A stretch of DNA of 64,000 bases, taken from assembly GCF_000298075.1 (NCBI RefSeq), contig NZ_JH815593.1, forward strand, positions 937,543 to 1,001,542, given 5' to 3'. Below the pieces are notes generated by a model. That model did not search any database. It was not told the origin of the DNA and saw nothing but the letters and a program-made list of their open reading frames with translations. This DNA comes from Staphylococcus massiliensis CCUG 55927 (GTDB lineage: Bacteria > Bacillota > Bacilli > Staphylococcales > Staphylococcaceae). Both the position numbers and the translations under genes were made by a program. This document shows positions 56,622-64,000 of the stretch, one piece after another (the stretch's first letter is position 1; the number at the start of each line of letters is the position of its first letter).

Positions 56622-59219
56622 TTATGATTCAACTTCGAAATTAAGTGATTCGTCTTCAAGCGAAACTTTAATTGTAGTACCTTCATCAAAGTTCTCTTTA
56701 ATCATCAGACGCGCTATAGGTGTCTCAATGTGCTTTTGCACGAAACGTTTTAACGGACGTGCACCAAATTGCGGTTCATATGCAGTGCGACCCATCCACA
56801 CTTTCGCTTCTTTAGATACATCGAGTTGAATACCTTGATCCATTAATCTGATATTTAAGTTTGTGATAATACGGTCTATAATCATTTCCATATCTTCAAC
56901 CGTTAATGGTTTAAATAATACAATGTCATCCATACGGTTCAAGATTTCAGGTTTGAAATAATCATGTAAGCGTGACATGACTGATTTCTCAGTTGATTCC
57001 TGAATATCACCAGTTGATTGAACGTTATCAAGAAGAATGTCAGAACCGATATTACTTGTCATGATAATGATCGTATTCTTAAAGTCGACGCTACGACCTT
57101 TAGAGTCTGTTAAACGACCATCGTCTAGAATTTGAAGTAACACGTTAAAGACATCTGAATGTGCCTTCTCAATCTCATCAAGTAAGATGACTGAGTAAGG
57201 ATTACGTCTTACTGCTTCTGTTAATTGACCGCCTTCGTCATGACCGACATAGCCTGGAGGTGCACCAATTAAACGTGACACAGCATGTTTCTCCATATAC
57301 TCACTCATGTCGATACGTATCATGTGCTTTTCAGAATCGAATAATGTAGAAGCGAGTGATTTCGCAAGTTCTGTCTTACCGACACCAGTTGGACCTAAGA
57401 ATAAGAAACTACCGATTGGTCGATTAGGATCCTTAATGCCTGCACGTGCTCTTACAACCGCATCAGACACAAGATCAACTGCTTTATCTTGTCCAACCAC
57501 ACGTTCATGTAAGATATCACTTAAGTTGAGTAACTTTTCACGTTCTGTTTCAACGAGTTTGGAAACTGGAATGCCTGTCCATTGACTCACGATATCGCCA
57601 ATTTCTTCGTCAGATACCATTTCTCTAATGATGTGATCGTTTTTATTTCCATCCGCTTCTTGGAATTGTTCCTCTAACTCTTTGAGTTCACGTTCTAATT
57701 GCGGAATTTTACCGTGTTGTAGTTCGGCTGCTTTCTCTAAGTTATAATTATTCTCTGCATCTTCTAATGCTTTACGTCTTTCATCAAGTTCCGTACGTTT
57801 TTCTTGTACGACTTTAATTTTTTCTTTTTCCTTTTCTACGCGAGACGAAATTTCAGCTTGTTTTTCTTTCTCATTCGCGAGTTCTTCTTGAAGTTCTTTA
57901 AGTCGGTTTTGACTGGATTGGTCAGACTCGTTTTTCAGTGCGCTTTCTTCGATTTCAAGTTGCATCACGCGTCGATTGACTTGGTCAAGTTCTGTTGGAT
58001 TAGAACCCATTTCGGTCTTAATTGTGGCACAAGCTTGGTCAACTAAGTCAATCGCTTTATCAGGTAAGAAGCGATCTGTGATGTAGCGGTCTGATAGTTC
58101 TGCCGCTGCCACTAAAGCACGGTCTTGAATACGCACACCATGATACACTTCATAACGCTCTTTAAGACCACGTAAGATTGAAATCGTATCTTCTATATCT
58201 GGTTCACTGACGTTTACTTTTTGGAAACGGCGTTCTAACGCAGAGTCTTTTTCAATATATTCACGGTACTCATTTAAAGTTGTAGCACCAATACAATGTA
58301 ATTCGCCACGTGCTAACATGGGTTTTAACATGTTACCTGCGTCCATCGCACCATCTGTTTTACCTGCACCAACTAACATATGAATCTCGTCGATGAAGAG
58401 TAAGATGCGACCTTCTGATTCTTTAATTTCTTTAAGAACTGCTTTTAAACGTTCTTCGAATTCACCACGGTATTTCGCACCGGCTACAAGCGCACTTAAA
58501 TCAAGCTCAAATACCGTTTTATCCATTAGTGTTTCAGGCACGTCTTTTCTAACGATACGCTGTGCGATACCTTCAACGATTGCTGTTTTACCAACACCAG
58601 GTTCACCGATAAGAACTGGGTTGTTTTTCGTTTTACGACTTAGGATACGAATCGCATTACGAATTTCGTCATCACGTCCGATAACGGGATCCATCTTACC
58701 GTTTCGTACTTCTTCTACTAAGTCGCGACCATATTTTTCTAAAGCTTCATAGTTTACTTCTGGATTTTGAGATGTCACATGATTCCCTCCTCTAATTTTC
58801 TTAATGATTTCTTTGATGACCTTTTCTTTATGTGAAACAAATGATTGAGTTGTTTGATCAATTTCCATTGCAGCTAACAATACGTGTTCCATTGAGATGT
58901 ATGCGTCTTCATATTGTTCCATGTATTGTTTTGATTTCGTAAATAGTTCGTTCGTTTTAGGCCCAACGTATTCACCATATGTGACGTTATCACCTTTAAC
59001 CGTTGCATAAGATGCTAACTTCTTATTATACGCTTCGATTAATTCATCCGTATCAACTTTCGCACGTTCAAGAATCGATTTGAAAAGACTATCATGTTCG
59101 AGTACGCACGATTTTAACACACATTCAATTTCGACATTTTGTATCTTTTGATTTTTAGCTTCTTCAATCGCCTTTTGTAAGGCACCTTGAACAGCATGCG
59201 TCATTTGATTTATGTCCAA
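56622..59219 (-). CDS. clpB: Chaperone disaggregase ClpB
   Basis: This 865-residue Hsp104/ClpB AAA+ disaggregase works with DnaK to dissolve protein aggregates. It has an N-terminal Clp_N domain (1-145) and AAA-1 with Walker A GEPGVGKT (205-212) and Walker [15 protein letters not shown]. The coiled-coil M domain (about 405-525, K/E-rich) follows, then AAA-2 with GPTGVGKT near 605 and [15 protein letters not shown], and a C-terminal D2-small domain. There is no ClpP-binding IGF loop, which separates it from ClpC. A CtsR box sits in its promoter. Confidence 0.97.
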   Translation of the reverse strand: MDINQMTHAVQGALQKAIEEAKNQKIQNVEIECVLKSCVLEHDSLFKSILERAKVDTDELIEAYNKKLASYATVKGDNVTYGEYVGPKTNELFTKSKQYMEQYEDAYISMEHVLLAAMEIDQTTQSFVSHKEKVIKEIIKKIRGGNHVTSQNPEVNYEALEKYGRDLVEEVRNGKMDPVIGRDDEIRNAIRILSRKTKNNPVLIGEPGVGKTAIVEGIAQRIVRKDVPETLMDKTVFELDLSALVAGAKYRGEFEERLKAVLKEIKESEGRILLFIDEIHMLVGAGKTDGAMDAGNMLKPMLARGELHCIGATTLNEYREYIEKDSALERRFQKVNVSEPDIEDTISILRGLKERYEVYHGVRIQDRALVAAAELSDRYITDRFLPDKAIDLVDQACATIKTEMGSNPTELDQVNRRVMQLEIEESALKNESDQSSQNRLKELQEELANEKEKQAEISSRVEKEKEKIKVVQEKRTELDERRKALEDAENNYNLEKAAELQHGKIPQLERELKELEEQFQEADGNKNDHIIREMVSDEEIGDIVSQWTGIPVSKLVETEREKLLNLSDILHERVVGQDKAVDLVSDAVVRARAGIKDPNRPIGSFLFLGPTGVGKTELAKSLASTLFDSEKHMIRIDMSEYMEKHAVSRLIGAPPGYVGHDEGGQLTEAVRRNPYSVILLDEIEKAHSDVFNVLLQILDDGRLTDSKGRSVDFKNTIIIMTSNIGSDILLDNVQSTGDIQESTEKSVMSRLHDYFKPEILNRMDDIVLFKPLTVEDMEMIIDRIITNLNIRLMDQGIQLDVSKEAKVWMGRTAYEPQFGARPLKRFVQKHIETPIARLMIKENFDEGTTIKVSLEDESLNFEVES

Positions 59220-59249
59220 TATCGTTCACCTCTCAGTTATCGTCTTGAC

Positions 59250-59301
59250 TTTGACTTTCTTTGACTAATACTAGTATAACGCCACAACTCATGACTTTCA
59301 A
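59250..59301 (-). promoter_or_regulatory. clpB promoter with CtsR operator
   Basis: On the minus strand TTGAAA (59296-59301), a 17-bp spacer and TATACT (59273-59278) form a strong sigma-A promoter. Just downstream the heptads AGTCAAA-GAA-AGTCAAA (59250-59266) match the CtsR consensus RGTCAAANANRGTCAAA exactly, with a third partial GTCAA. CtsR represses clp genes until heat or protein stress. Confidence 0.93.
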
Positions 59302-59314
59302 ATGATTTAACTAA

Positions 59315-59362
59315 AAAACACGTTCCCCTTTCAAGATTTTTTAATCTTTTTAGGAAACGCGT
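59315..59362 (-). terminator. Terminator after the OatA-like gene
   Basis: On the minus strand AACGCGTTTCC pairs imperfectly with GGGGAACGTGTT through an AT-rich upper stem, followed by TTTTT. Confidence 0.75.
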
Positions 59363-59367
59363 TATAT

Positions 59368-61170
59368 TTACTTCGTTTGATTCAATTCACTAATGATTGC
59401 GCGTGACAACGCTTTGATGCCTGGTGCTTCTAAATGTATGCCATCATATGCGAAATACTCCACATGTCCTTCTGATTTCTTATACCAATCTACTAAATGG
59501 ACGTTGTCATGTTCTTCGGACGCTTCTTTGAGTAATTGGTTCACGTGCGTTTCGTAATTACGAGGAACGCGCGTGTTCACGAGATAGACGTTAGCTTGAT
59601 TGAACTTTTCAAGGAGGGAATCGAGTTGCGCCTTTGAAAAGTCACCATTCGTCCCTAGCTCGAGCACCACGATCTTACCCTTCTTATTGTAAGACGCATA
59701 CTTCTTCTCGGCTAAAGGTACGGCCTGAATTAAATTACGCCCCACCTTACCATCAATTTCTGATAGAGGGATTTCGCCTTTAAAATATGAACCGATATCT
59801 ACCATTATAGAGTCACCTAGTAACAGAGGCGCGAGTGTTGTATCGTTCTGCGTGATCAGTTTGTCGCCGGTTAGATCGATATGGTCAAAGTGTATGGGTA
59901 CGGCAATTTGATCTTCAAGCTTATTTGTATTAAACGTCGTGTTATGTGACGCATCAGCTTGGACCTTTGATAATGAATTAAAACCACCAAGCACTGAAAC
60001 GGTTAATATAAATATCATGAGCGCAGATAGGATTGTGCGGCCATATCGTCGAAAGTTGAAAGGATGAACTTTGAACGCTTTGAAACCCTCTCTTCGGATC
60101 GGTGTTTCAATAAATCGATATGACACTTCTGCACAAGCAAACGTAAGCACAACCTCTGATACGTAGATGTACCAAGGGATTTGGCCTTGTACAAAATAAG
60201 AACTCATGACACTCATAATCGGATAATGCCATAAATATAAACTATACGAACGCTGACCGATATACTTGAGTATCGGTAAACTTAAGACTTTCGATAAGTA
60301 TGTGCTTGGATGCACAGCGCTCATAATAATGAATAACGTGATGAAAGACAAGATATAAAAGCCGCCTACATATAGTACAGGCATTTGATCGTTTATAAGA
60401 AACATTGACGCGATAAGTGCGATGAGTCCGAAGATACCTAGACCTTCGACAGTATATTGTAGCGTCTTTGGCGGATTAGCTTTCAACCGAAATGGCGGCC
60501 AAATGAATGCTAAGAGTACACCGAGTAATAGCGTTTGTAGGCGTGTATCTGTACCGAAGTAAAGTCTTGATAATGATAAGCCGAACCCTTTTAACGACAT
60601 CATCACGATTAAGGAAATGATTGAAACTCCGAATAAGATTAATATGACTTTGTGTCGTTTCTTAAATTTCTTTAGTAAAAGCCCTATGATAAGCGGGAAT
60701 AAAATGTAGAACTGTTCTTCGATTGCAAGTGACCATAGATGCTTGAGTGGCATCAATTCAAATTGATTGAAGTAATCGACATCTCGAAAGATGTACCACC
60801 AATTGGATACATAAAAAATGGCTGCCGTTGCATCCTTACGAATTGAGAGAATGTGACCTTCATCAAAGAGAACCGTGTATAAGACGACACTACTTATTAC
60901 GAATAAGCTCGCGGGTAATAAGCGTTTGATTCTACGGAGCCAGAATCCTTTTAAGTCGATGCGCTGCGATGCATCATATTCATATAGTAAAAGACTTGTA
61001 ATTAAAAAACCTGAAATAACGAAAAATGTATCGACACCGACAAACCCGCCAGATAACCATCTTACGTTGAGATGGTACACCATGATGGCAATAACCGCTA
61101 TTGCACGTAGACCATCTAAACCAGGTAAATAACGTTTTTGTCCGTGATTGGATGATTGATTTGGATTCAT
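59368..61170 (-). CDS. OatA-like membrane acyltransferase with SGNH domain
   Basis: This protein of about 600 residues has an N-terminal acyltransferase-3 membrane domain and a C-terminal extracytoplasmic SGNH domain. Motifs include RYLPGLDGLRAIAVIAIMVYH and GGFVGVDTFFVISGFL in the membrane part. The C-terminal part has GDSIM (block I), LGTNGD (block III) and YDGIHLEAPG (block V Asp-His). This architecture O-acetylates cell-wall sugars in OatA; staphylococci carry a second paralogue in this clpB-linked position with less clear substrate. The start at 61170 (MNPNQSS) is chosen by homology. Its ribosome binding site is weak, and the frame extends 18 codons further. Confidence 0.9.
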   Translation of the reverse strand: MNPNQSSNHGQKRYLPGLDGLRAIAVIAIMVYHLNVRWLSGGFVGVDTFFVISGFLITSLLLYEYDASQRIDLKGFWLRRIKRLLPASLFVISSVVLYTVLFDEGHILSIRKDATAAIFYVSNWWYIFRDVDYFNQFELMPLKHLWSLAIEEQFYILFPLIIGLLLKKFKKRHKVILILFGVSIISLIVMMSLKGFGLSLSRLYFGTDTRLQTLLLGVLLAFIWPPFRLKANPPKTLQYTVEGLGIFGLIALIASMFLINDQMPVLYVGGFYILSFITLFIIMSAVHPSTYLSKVLSLPILKYIGQRSYSLYLWHYPIMSVMSSYFVQGQIPWYIYVSEVVLTFACAEVSYRFIETPIRREGFKAFKVHPFNFRRYGRTILSALMIFILTVSVLGGFNSLSKVQADASHNTTFNTNKLEDQIAVPIHFDHIDLTGDKLITQNDTTLAPLLLGDSIMVDIGSYFKGEIPLSEIDGKVGRNLIQAVPLAEKKYASYNKKGKIVVLELGTNGDFSKAQLDSLLEKFNQANVYLVNTRVPRNYETHVNQLLKEASEEHDNVHLVDWYKKSEGHVEYFAYDGIHLEAPGIKALSRAIISELNQTK

Positions 61171-61405
61171 GAGGTTTTCATTCTTTCTAAAATAAATTGA
61201 GTTCATTCTTATAAAGCGATGCATTCAATGTGAACGGTATGTAATTTGAATGTTATATAATAAACTTTACAAGCAATAATATGATTGTAATATTTTTGTT
61301 ATATTTTTGCAATAATCTTTAATATAATCTTAGAAGGCTTTTGAAGCGGAAGTTTAGTGGCGTGATTCTGAGTAAGCGGTGCGGTCTTAAAAGGCCTTTT
61401 CAAAA

Positions 61406-61438
61406 AATAAAAACGTGAGACTTAAATCGCCTCACGTC
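61406..61438 (-). terminator. Terminator after sufT
   Basis: On the minus strand ACGTGAG pairs with CTCACGT and is followed by TTTTTA. The upstream region to 61225 contains AT-rich promoter-like sequence for the OatA-like gene. Confidence 0.85.
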
Positions 61439-61462
61439 TTCTCTATCTATATGAAATTCAGA

Positions 61463-61771
61463 TTAGCTTACACCTAACGCAATTTTAGCGTAACGTGACA
61501 TCATATCTTTATTCCATGGTGGATTCCAAACGATATTTACTTCAGTATCTTGAATCTCTGGTAACTCAGCTAATGCTGTCTTAACTTGATCAACGATTTG
61601 CGGTCCTAATGGACAACCGATTGAAGTTAATGTCATTTCAACAGTGCATAAACCATCATCGTCTAAATCAACTTTATATACAAGACCTAAGTTAACGATA
61701 TCAATACCTAACTCGGGGTCAATTACGTTCTCTAAAGCGCCTAGGATATTGTCCTTTAATGCTTCATCCAT
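61463..61771 (-). CDS. sufT: Fe-S cluster assembly protein SufT (DUF59/MIP18 family)
   Basis: This 102-residue MIP18/PaaD-like auxiliary factor for maturation of iron-sulfur proteins has DPELGIDIVNLGLVY (18-32) and the reactive Cys53 in TSIGCPLGP. The tail reads VNIVWNPPWNKDMMS. ATG at 61769-61771 follows GAGGTGAT; a GTG three codons earlier overlaps it. The context (OatA-like, clpB on one side, HAD phosphatase and cdr on the other) matches sufT in S. aureus. Confidence 0.93.
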   Translation of the reverse strand: MDEALKDNILGALENVIDPELGIDIVNLGLVYKVDLDDDGLCTVEMTLTSIGCPLGPQIVDQVKTALAELPEIQDTEVNIVWNPPWNKDMMSRYAKIALGVS

Positions 61772-61885
61772 CCATATCACCTCTTTTAATTTTAATCATA
61801 AATACAATATATCAAATATCCGACAAAACGCCAATAAAATGCTATGATATTGATACATGAAAAGTATTTACATAAGGAGTTTTAT

Positions 61886-62716
61886 ATGGAACAGCACTTA
61901 ATCGTTTTGGATTTAGACGGCACATTATTAAATGATGAAAAAACAATCCCACCTTACACGAAAGATATCTTAAATGAAGTTATGCGTCGCGGGCACCAAG
62001 TTATGATTGCGACGGGTCGCCCGTACAGAGCAAGTAAGGTTTACTATGATGAACTCGGTCTTAATACGCCTATTGTGAATTTTAATGGCGCCTATGTCCA
62101 TCATCCTAAGAATGAAGATTTCCCAGTGACGCATCGTGTACTTGATTTAGGCTTATCTTTAGAAGTGATTAAGTCTCTACATCGTCATGGTGTAACGAAT
62201 ATGATAGCGGAAGTTAAAGATCATGTGTATATCAATTCGCCGGATGATCGCCTTTTTGAAGGGTTTAGTATGGGAGAACCTGAAATTATTACGGGTGATT
62301 TACGTGAGAACTTGAAAGAGGCACCGACTTCCTTATTAGTGGAAGCTAAAGAAGAGTCTATTTCTGACATTAAGGACATGTTAAGTCATTTTTATACTGA
62401 ACATATCGAGCATAGACGTTGGGGCGCGCCATTTCCTGTTATTGAGATTGTAGCTAAAGGTATCAATAAAGCGCGCGGTATCATGTCTGTTTGCGATTAC
62501 TTACAAATTCATCAATCACATACCATTGCTTTTGGTGATGAAGATAATGATATCGAAATGATTAAATACGTGCGTAATGGTGTTGCGACGGCAAACGCTT
62601 TAAGCGAATTGAAGGATGTTTCTGATGATGTAACGGCGTCGAATAACGACGATGGTATTGGCGAATACTTAAATCGTTACTTTAATTTAAATATGCCTAA
62701 GACGCGTGAGCAATAA
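61886..62716 (+). CDS. Cof-type HAD-IIB phosphatase
   Basis: This 276-residue protein has the HAD nucleophile motif DLDGT (9-13), motif II ATGR in [12 protein letters not shown] and the C-terminal [11 protein letters not shown]2B-type cap lies between them. Such enzymes dephosphorylate sugar phosphates, FMN or pyridoxal phosphate; the substrate is unknown. ATG at 61886 follows AAGGAG; the frame extends 14 codons further. It is 25 bp upstream of cdr and likely co-transcribed. Confidence 0.92.
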   Translation: MEQHLIVLDLDGTLLNDEKTIPPYTKDILNEVMRRGHQVMIATGRPYRASKVYYDELGLNTPIVNFNGAYVHHPKNEDFPVTHRVLDLGLSLEVIKSLHRHGVTNMIAEVKDHVYINSPDDRLFEGFSMGEPEIITGDLRENLKEAPTSLLVEAKEESISDIKDMLSHFYTEHIEHRRWGAPFPVIEIVAKGINKARGIMSVCDYLQIHQSHTIAFGDEDNDIEMIKYVRNGVATANALSELKDVSDDVTASNNDDGIGEYLNRYFNLNMPKTREQ

Positions 62717-62741
62717 ACCTTTTAAATTGGGAGTGGTTTGG

Positions 62742-64000
62742 ATGTCAAAGATTGTTGTTGTAGGTGCCGTGGCTGGTGGTGCTACGTGTGCAAGTCAGAT
62801 TCGTAGGTTAAATGATGAGAATGCGATTACCATTTATGAAAAGGACCGTGATATGAGCTTCGCCAATTGCGGCTTACCATATTATTTGGGTGACGTTATT
62901 GAAAAGCGTGAGTCGGTACTTGCGATTGAACCTAAAGATTTTAAGGATAAGAAAAATATTGATGTGCATACGTATCACGAGGTTATTGCGGTTGATAGTC
63001 AAGCTAAGACGGTGACGGTTAAGAATCATCAAACTGGTGAGACGTTTGAGGACACGTACGATTATTTGATTTTAAGTCCTGGTTGCCGTGCTAAGTCGTT
63101 AGGTTTTGATGCTGACTTTATCTTTACACTACGTAATATGGAAGACACTGACCGAATTAATGATTATATTGAGGCGCATGATGTAAAGCGCGTATTATTG
63201 GTTGGTGCTGGATATATCTCTTTAGAGATGCTTGAGAATATGTATCACCGCGGACTGAAGCCGACTTTAATTCACCGTTCTGATCAAGTGAATAAGTTAA
63301 TGGATCAGGATATGAATCAGGTAATTTTAGATGCTATGGATGAACGCGATATTCCTTACTATTTAAATGAAGAAATTGATTCCATTGAGGGTCATGACGT
63401 GACCTTTAAATCTGGGAAAACGGAATCGTTCGATATGATTATTGAAGGCGTTGGCGTGGCACCTAATTCCGAATTCTTGAAAGGTAGCGGCGTTGAACGT
63501 GATGATAAGGGATACGTCCCGGTTAATGAGAAGTTTGAAACGAACGCGGATGGTATTTATGCGCTCGGCGACGTGATTACTTCATTCTATCGACATGTCG
63601 ATCTGAAAGCTCACGTACCACTTGCATTTGGAGCGCACCGAGCTGCGAGTATTATCGCTGAGCAATTAGAAGGTCGTTCTGAGATTGTGTTCAAAGGGTT
63701 TGTCGGCGCAAACATTGTGAAATTCTTCCAGTATACGTTAGCGAGCACTGGCGTGACCGTTAAAGACTTGGATCAATTCGATTACGACGTCGTTAATCAT
63801 ACTTCCAATACACACGCCGGTTACTATCCCGATAATTCTAAGATGCATATTCGCGTCTATTTTGAAAAGTCCTCTCGTAAAATCTTGCGTGCTGCGGCTG
63901 TTGGTGAAAAAGGCGTTGACAAACGTATCGACGTTATAACGATGGCGATTATCGGGGAACAAACCATTGACGATTTAACAGAATTTGAAGTAGCTTACGC
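62742..64000 (+). CDS. cdr: CoA-disulfide reductase (5' part, runs off the window)
   Basis: This is a pyridine nucleotide-disulfide oxidoreductase that reduces CoA disulfide with NADPH; CoA is the main small thiol of staphylococci. About 419 codons are visible of roughly 438. The start GTAGAVAGG-like FAD motif is [17 protein letters not shown] (7-22), and the single active-site Cys43 is in [10 protein letters not shown]. The NAD(P)H motif is [14 protein letters not shown], and the FAD-binding ALGDV is present. GGGAGTGGTTTG precedes the ATG. The 3' end lies outside the window. Confidence 0.96.
   Translation, partial: MSKIVVVGAVAGGATCASQIRRLNDENAITIYEKDRDMSFANCGLPYYLGDVIEKRESVLAIEPKDFKDKKNIDVHTYHEVIAVDSQAKTVTVKNHQTGETFEDTYDYLILSPGCRAKSLGFDADFIFTLRNMEDTDRINDYIEAHDVKRVLLVGAGYISLEMLENMYHRGLKPTLIHRSDQVNKLMDQDMNQVILDAMDERDIPYYLNEEIDSIEGHDVTFKSGKTESFDMIIEGVGVAPNSEFLKGSGVERDDKGYVPVNEKFETNADGIYALGDVITSFYRHVDLKAHVPLAFGAHRAASIIAEQLEGRSEIVFKGFVGANIVKFFQYTLASTGVTVKDLDQFDYDVVNHTSNTHAGYYPDNSKMHIRVYFEKSSRKILRAAAVGEKGVDKRIDVITMAIIGEQTIDDLTEFEVAY

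Noticed and set aside
56527-56829. Plus-strand ORF opposite the clpB end
   Set aside because: It runs through a terminator and antisense to conserved clpB codons with no ribosome binding site, so it is a shadow frame.
63738-63962. Minus-strand ORF near the right edge
   Set aside because: It is antisense to the clearly coding CoA-disulfide reductase frame, so it is a shadow.

Overview
The window is a stretch of a low-GC Firmicute chromosome, almost certainly a Staphylococcus other than S. aureus. The evidence is gene order and protein identity: comK, lplA, ktrB, an HtrA-like protease, prfC-yueH-murE, ugtP-ltaA, fabI, cpaA, mgtE, nadK, relQ, spxH, the sRNA RsaE, pepF, coiA, mecA, spx, trpS, an oppBCDFA locus, fabF-fabH, clpB, an OatA-like acyltransferase, sufT and CoA-disulfide reductase follow the staphylococcal core layout. 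MurE has the L-lysine-type DNPAND motif. The region is ordinary core chromosome. I see no prophage, integrase, transposase or CRISPR array.

Layout. 1-5.4 kb: tRNA-Ser and tRNA-Asn, competence regulator comK, an IDEAL-domain protein, lipoate ligase, small membrane and DUF proteins, and a metallophosphatase-like protein that lacks two catalytic motifs. 5.4-13.4 kb: potassium channel subunit, HtrA-like protease, a TerC manganese exporter behind a yybP-ykoY riboswitch, RF3 and murE. 13.7-22.2 kb: lipoteichoic-acid anchor genes ugtP-ltaA, a 2H phosphoesterase, an esterase, an amino-acid symporter and an AI-2E family protein, plus two intergenic arrays of 41-bp units. 22.4-31.8 kb: fabI, a minus-strand run (UPF0738-relQ-nadK-rluD-mgtE-cpaA) and the divergent yjbK-trHb-spxH group. 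32-38.6 kb: a hydrolase with a divergent TetR regulator, RsaE, pepF, coiA, mecA and spx. 39-53.3 kb: trpS and two consecutive oligopeptide permease clusters in the same BCDF(A) order; the downstream copy has an amber codon in oppD. 53.5-64 kb: fabF-fabH with a FapR-type operator, clpB with a CtsR box, an OatA-like gene, sufT, a HAD phosphatase and the start of cdr.

Themes. Several genes share pathways: fatty-acid synthesis (fabI, fabH, fabF), cell-envelope assembly (murE, ugtP, ltaA, OatA-like), proteolysis and redox stress (htrA, clpB, mecA, spx, spxH, cdr), potassium and nucleotide signalling (ktrB, cpaA, relQ) and competence (comK, coiA, mecA).

The least explained material is intergenic. 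Two arrays (14 and 12 units, both 41-bp period) share a hairpin core whose stems differ by compensating changes, and the hairpin is flipped relative to the linker between arrays. A second family of four composite hairpin repeats has one copy with perfect 12-bp inverted ends. A short motif, CCCCTTCTTGAAAAGCCCT, recurs in intergenic sequence.
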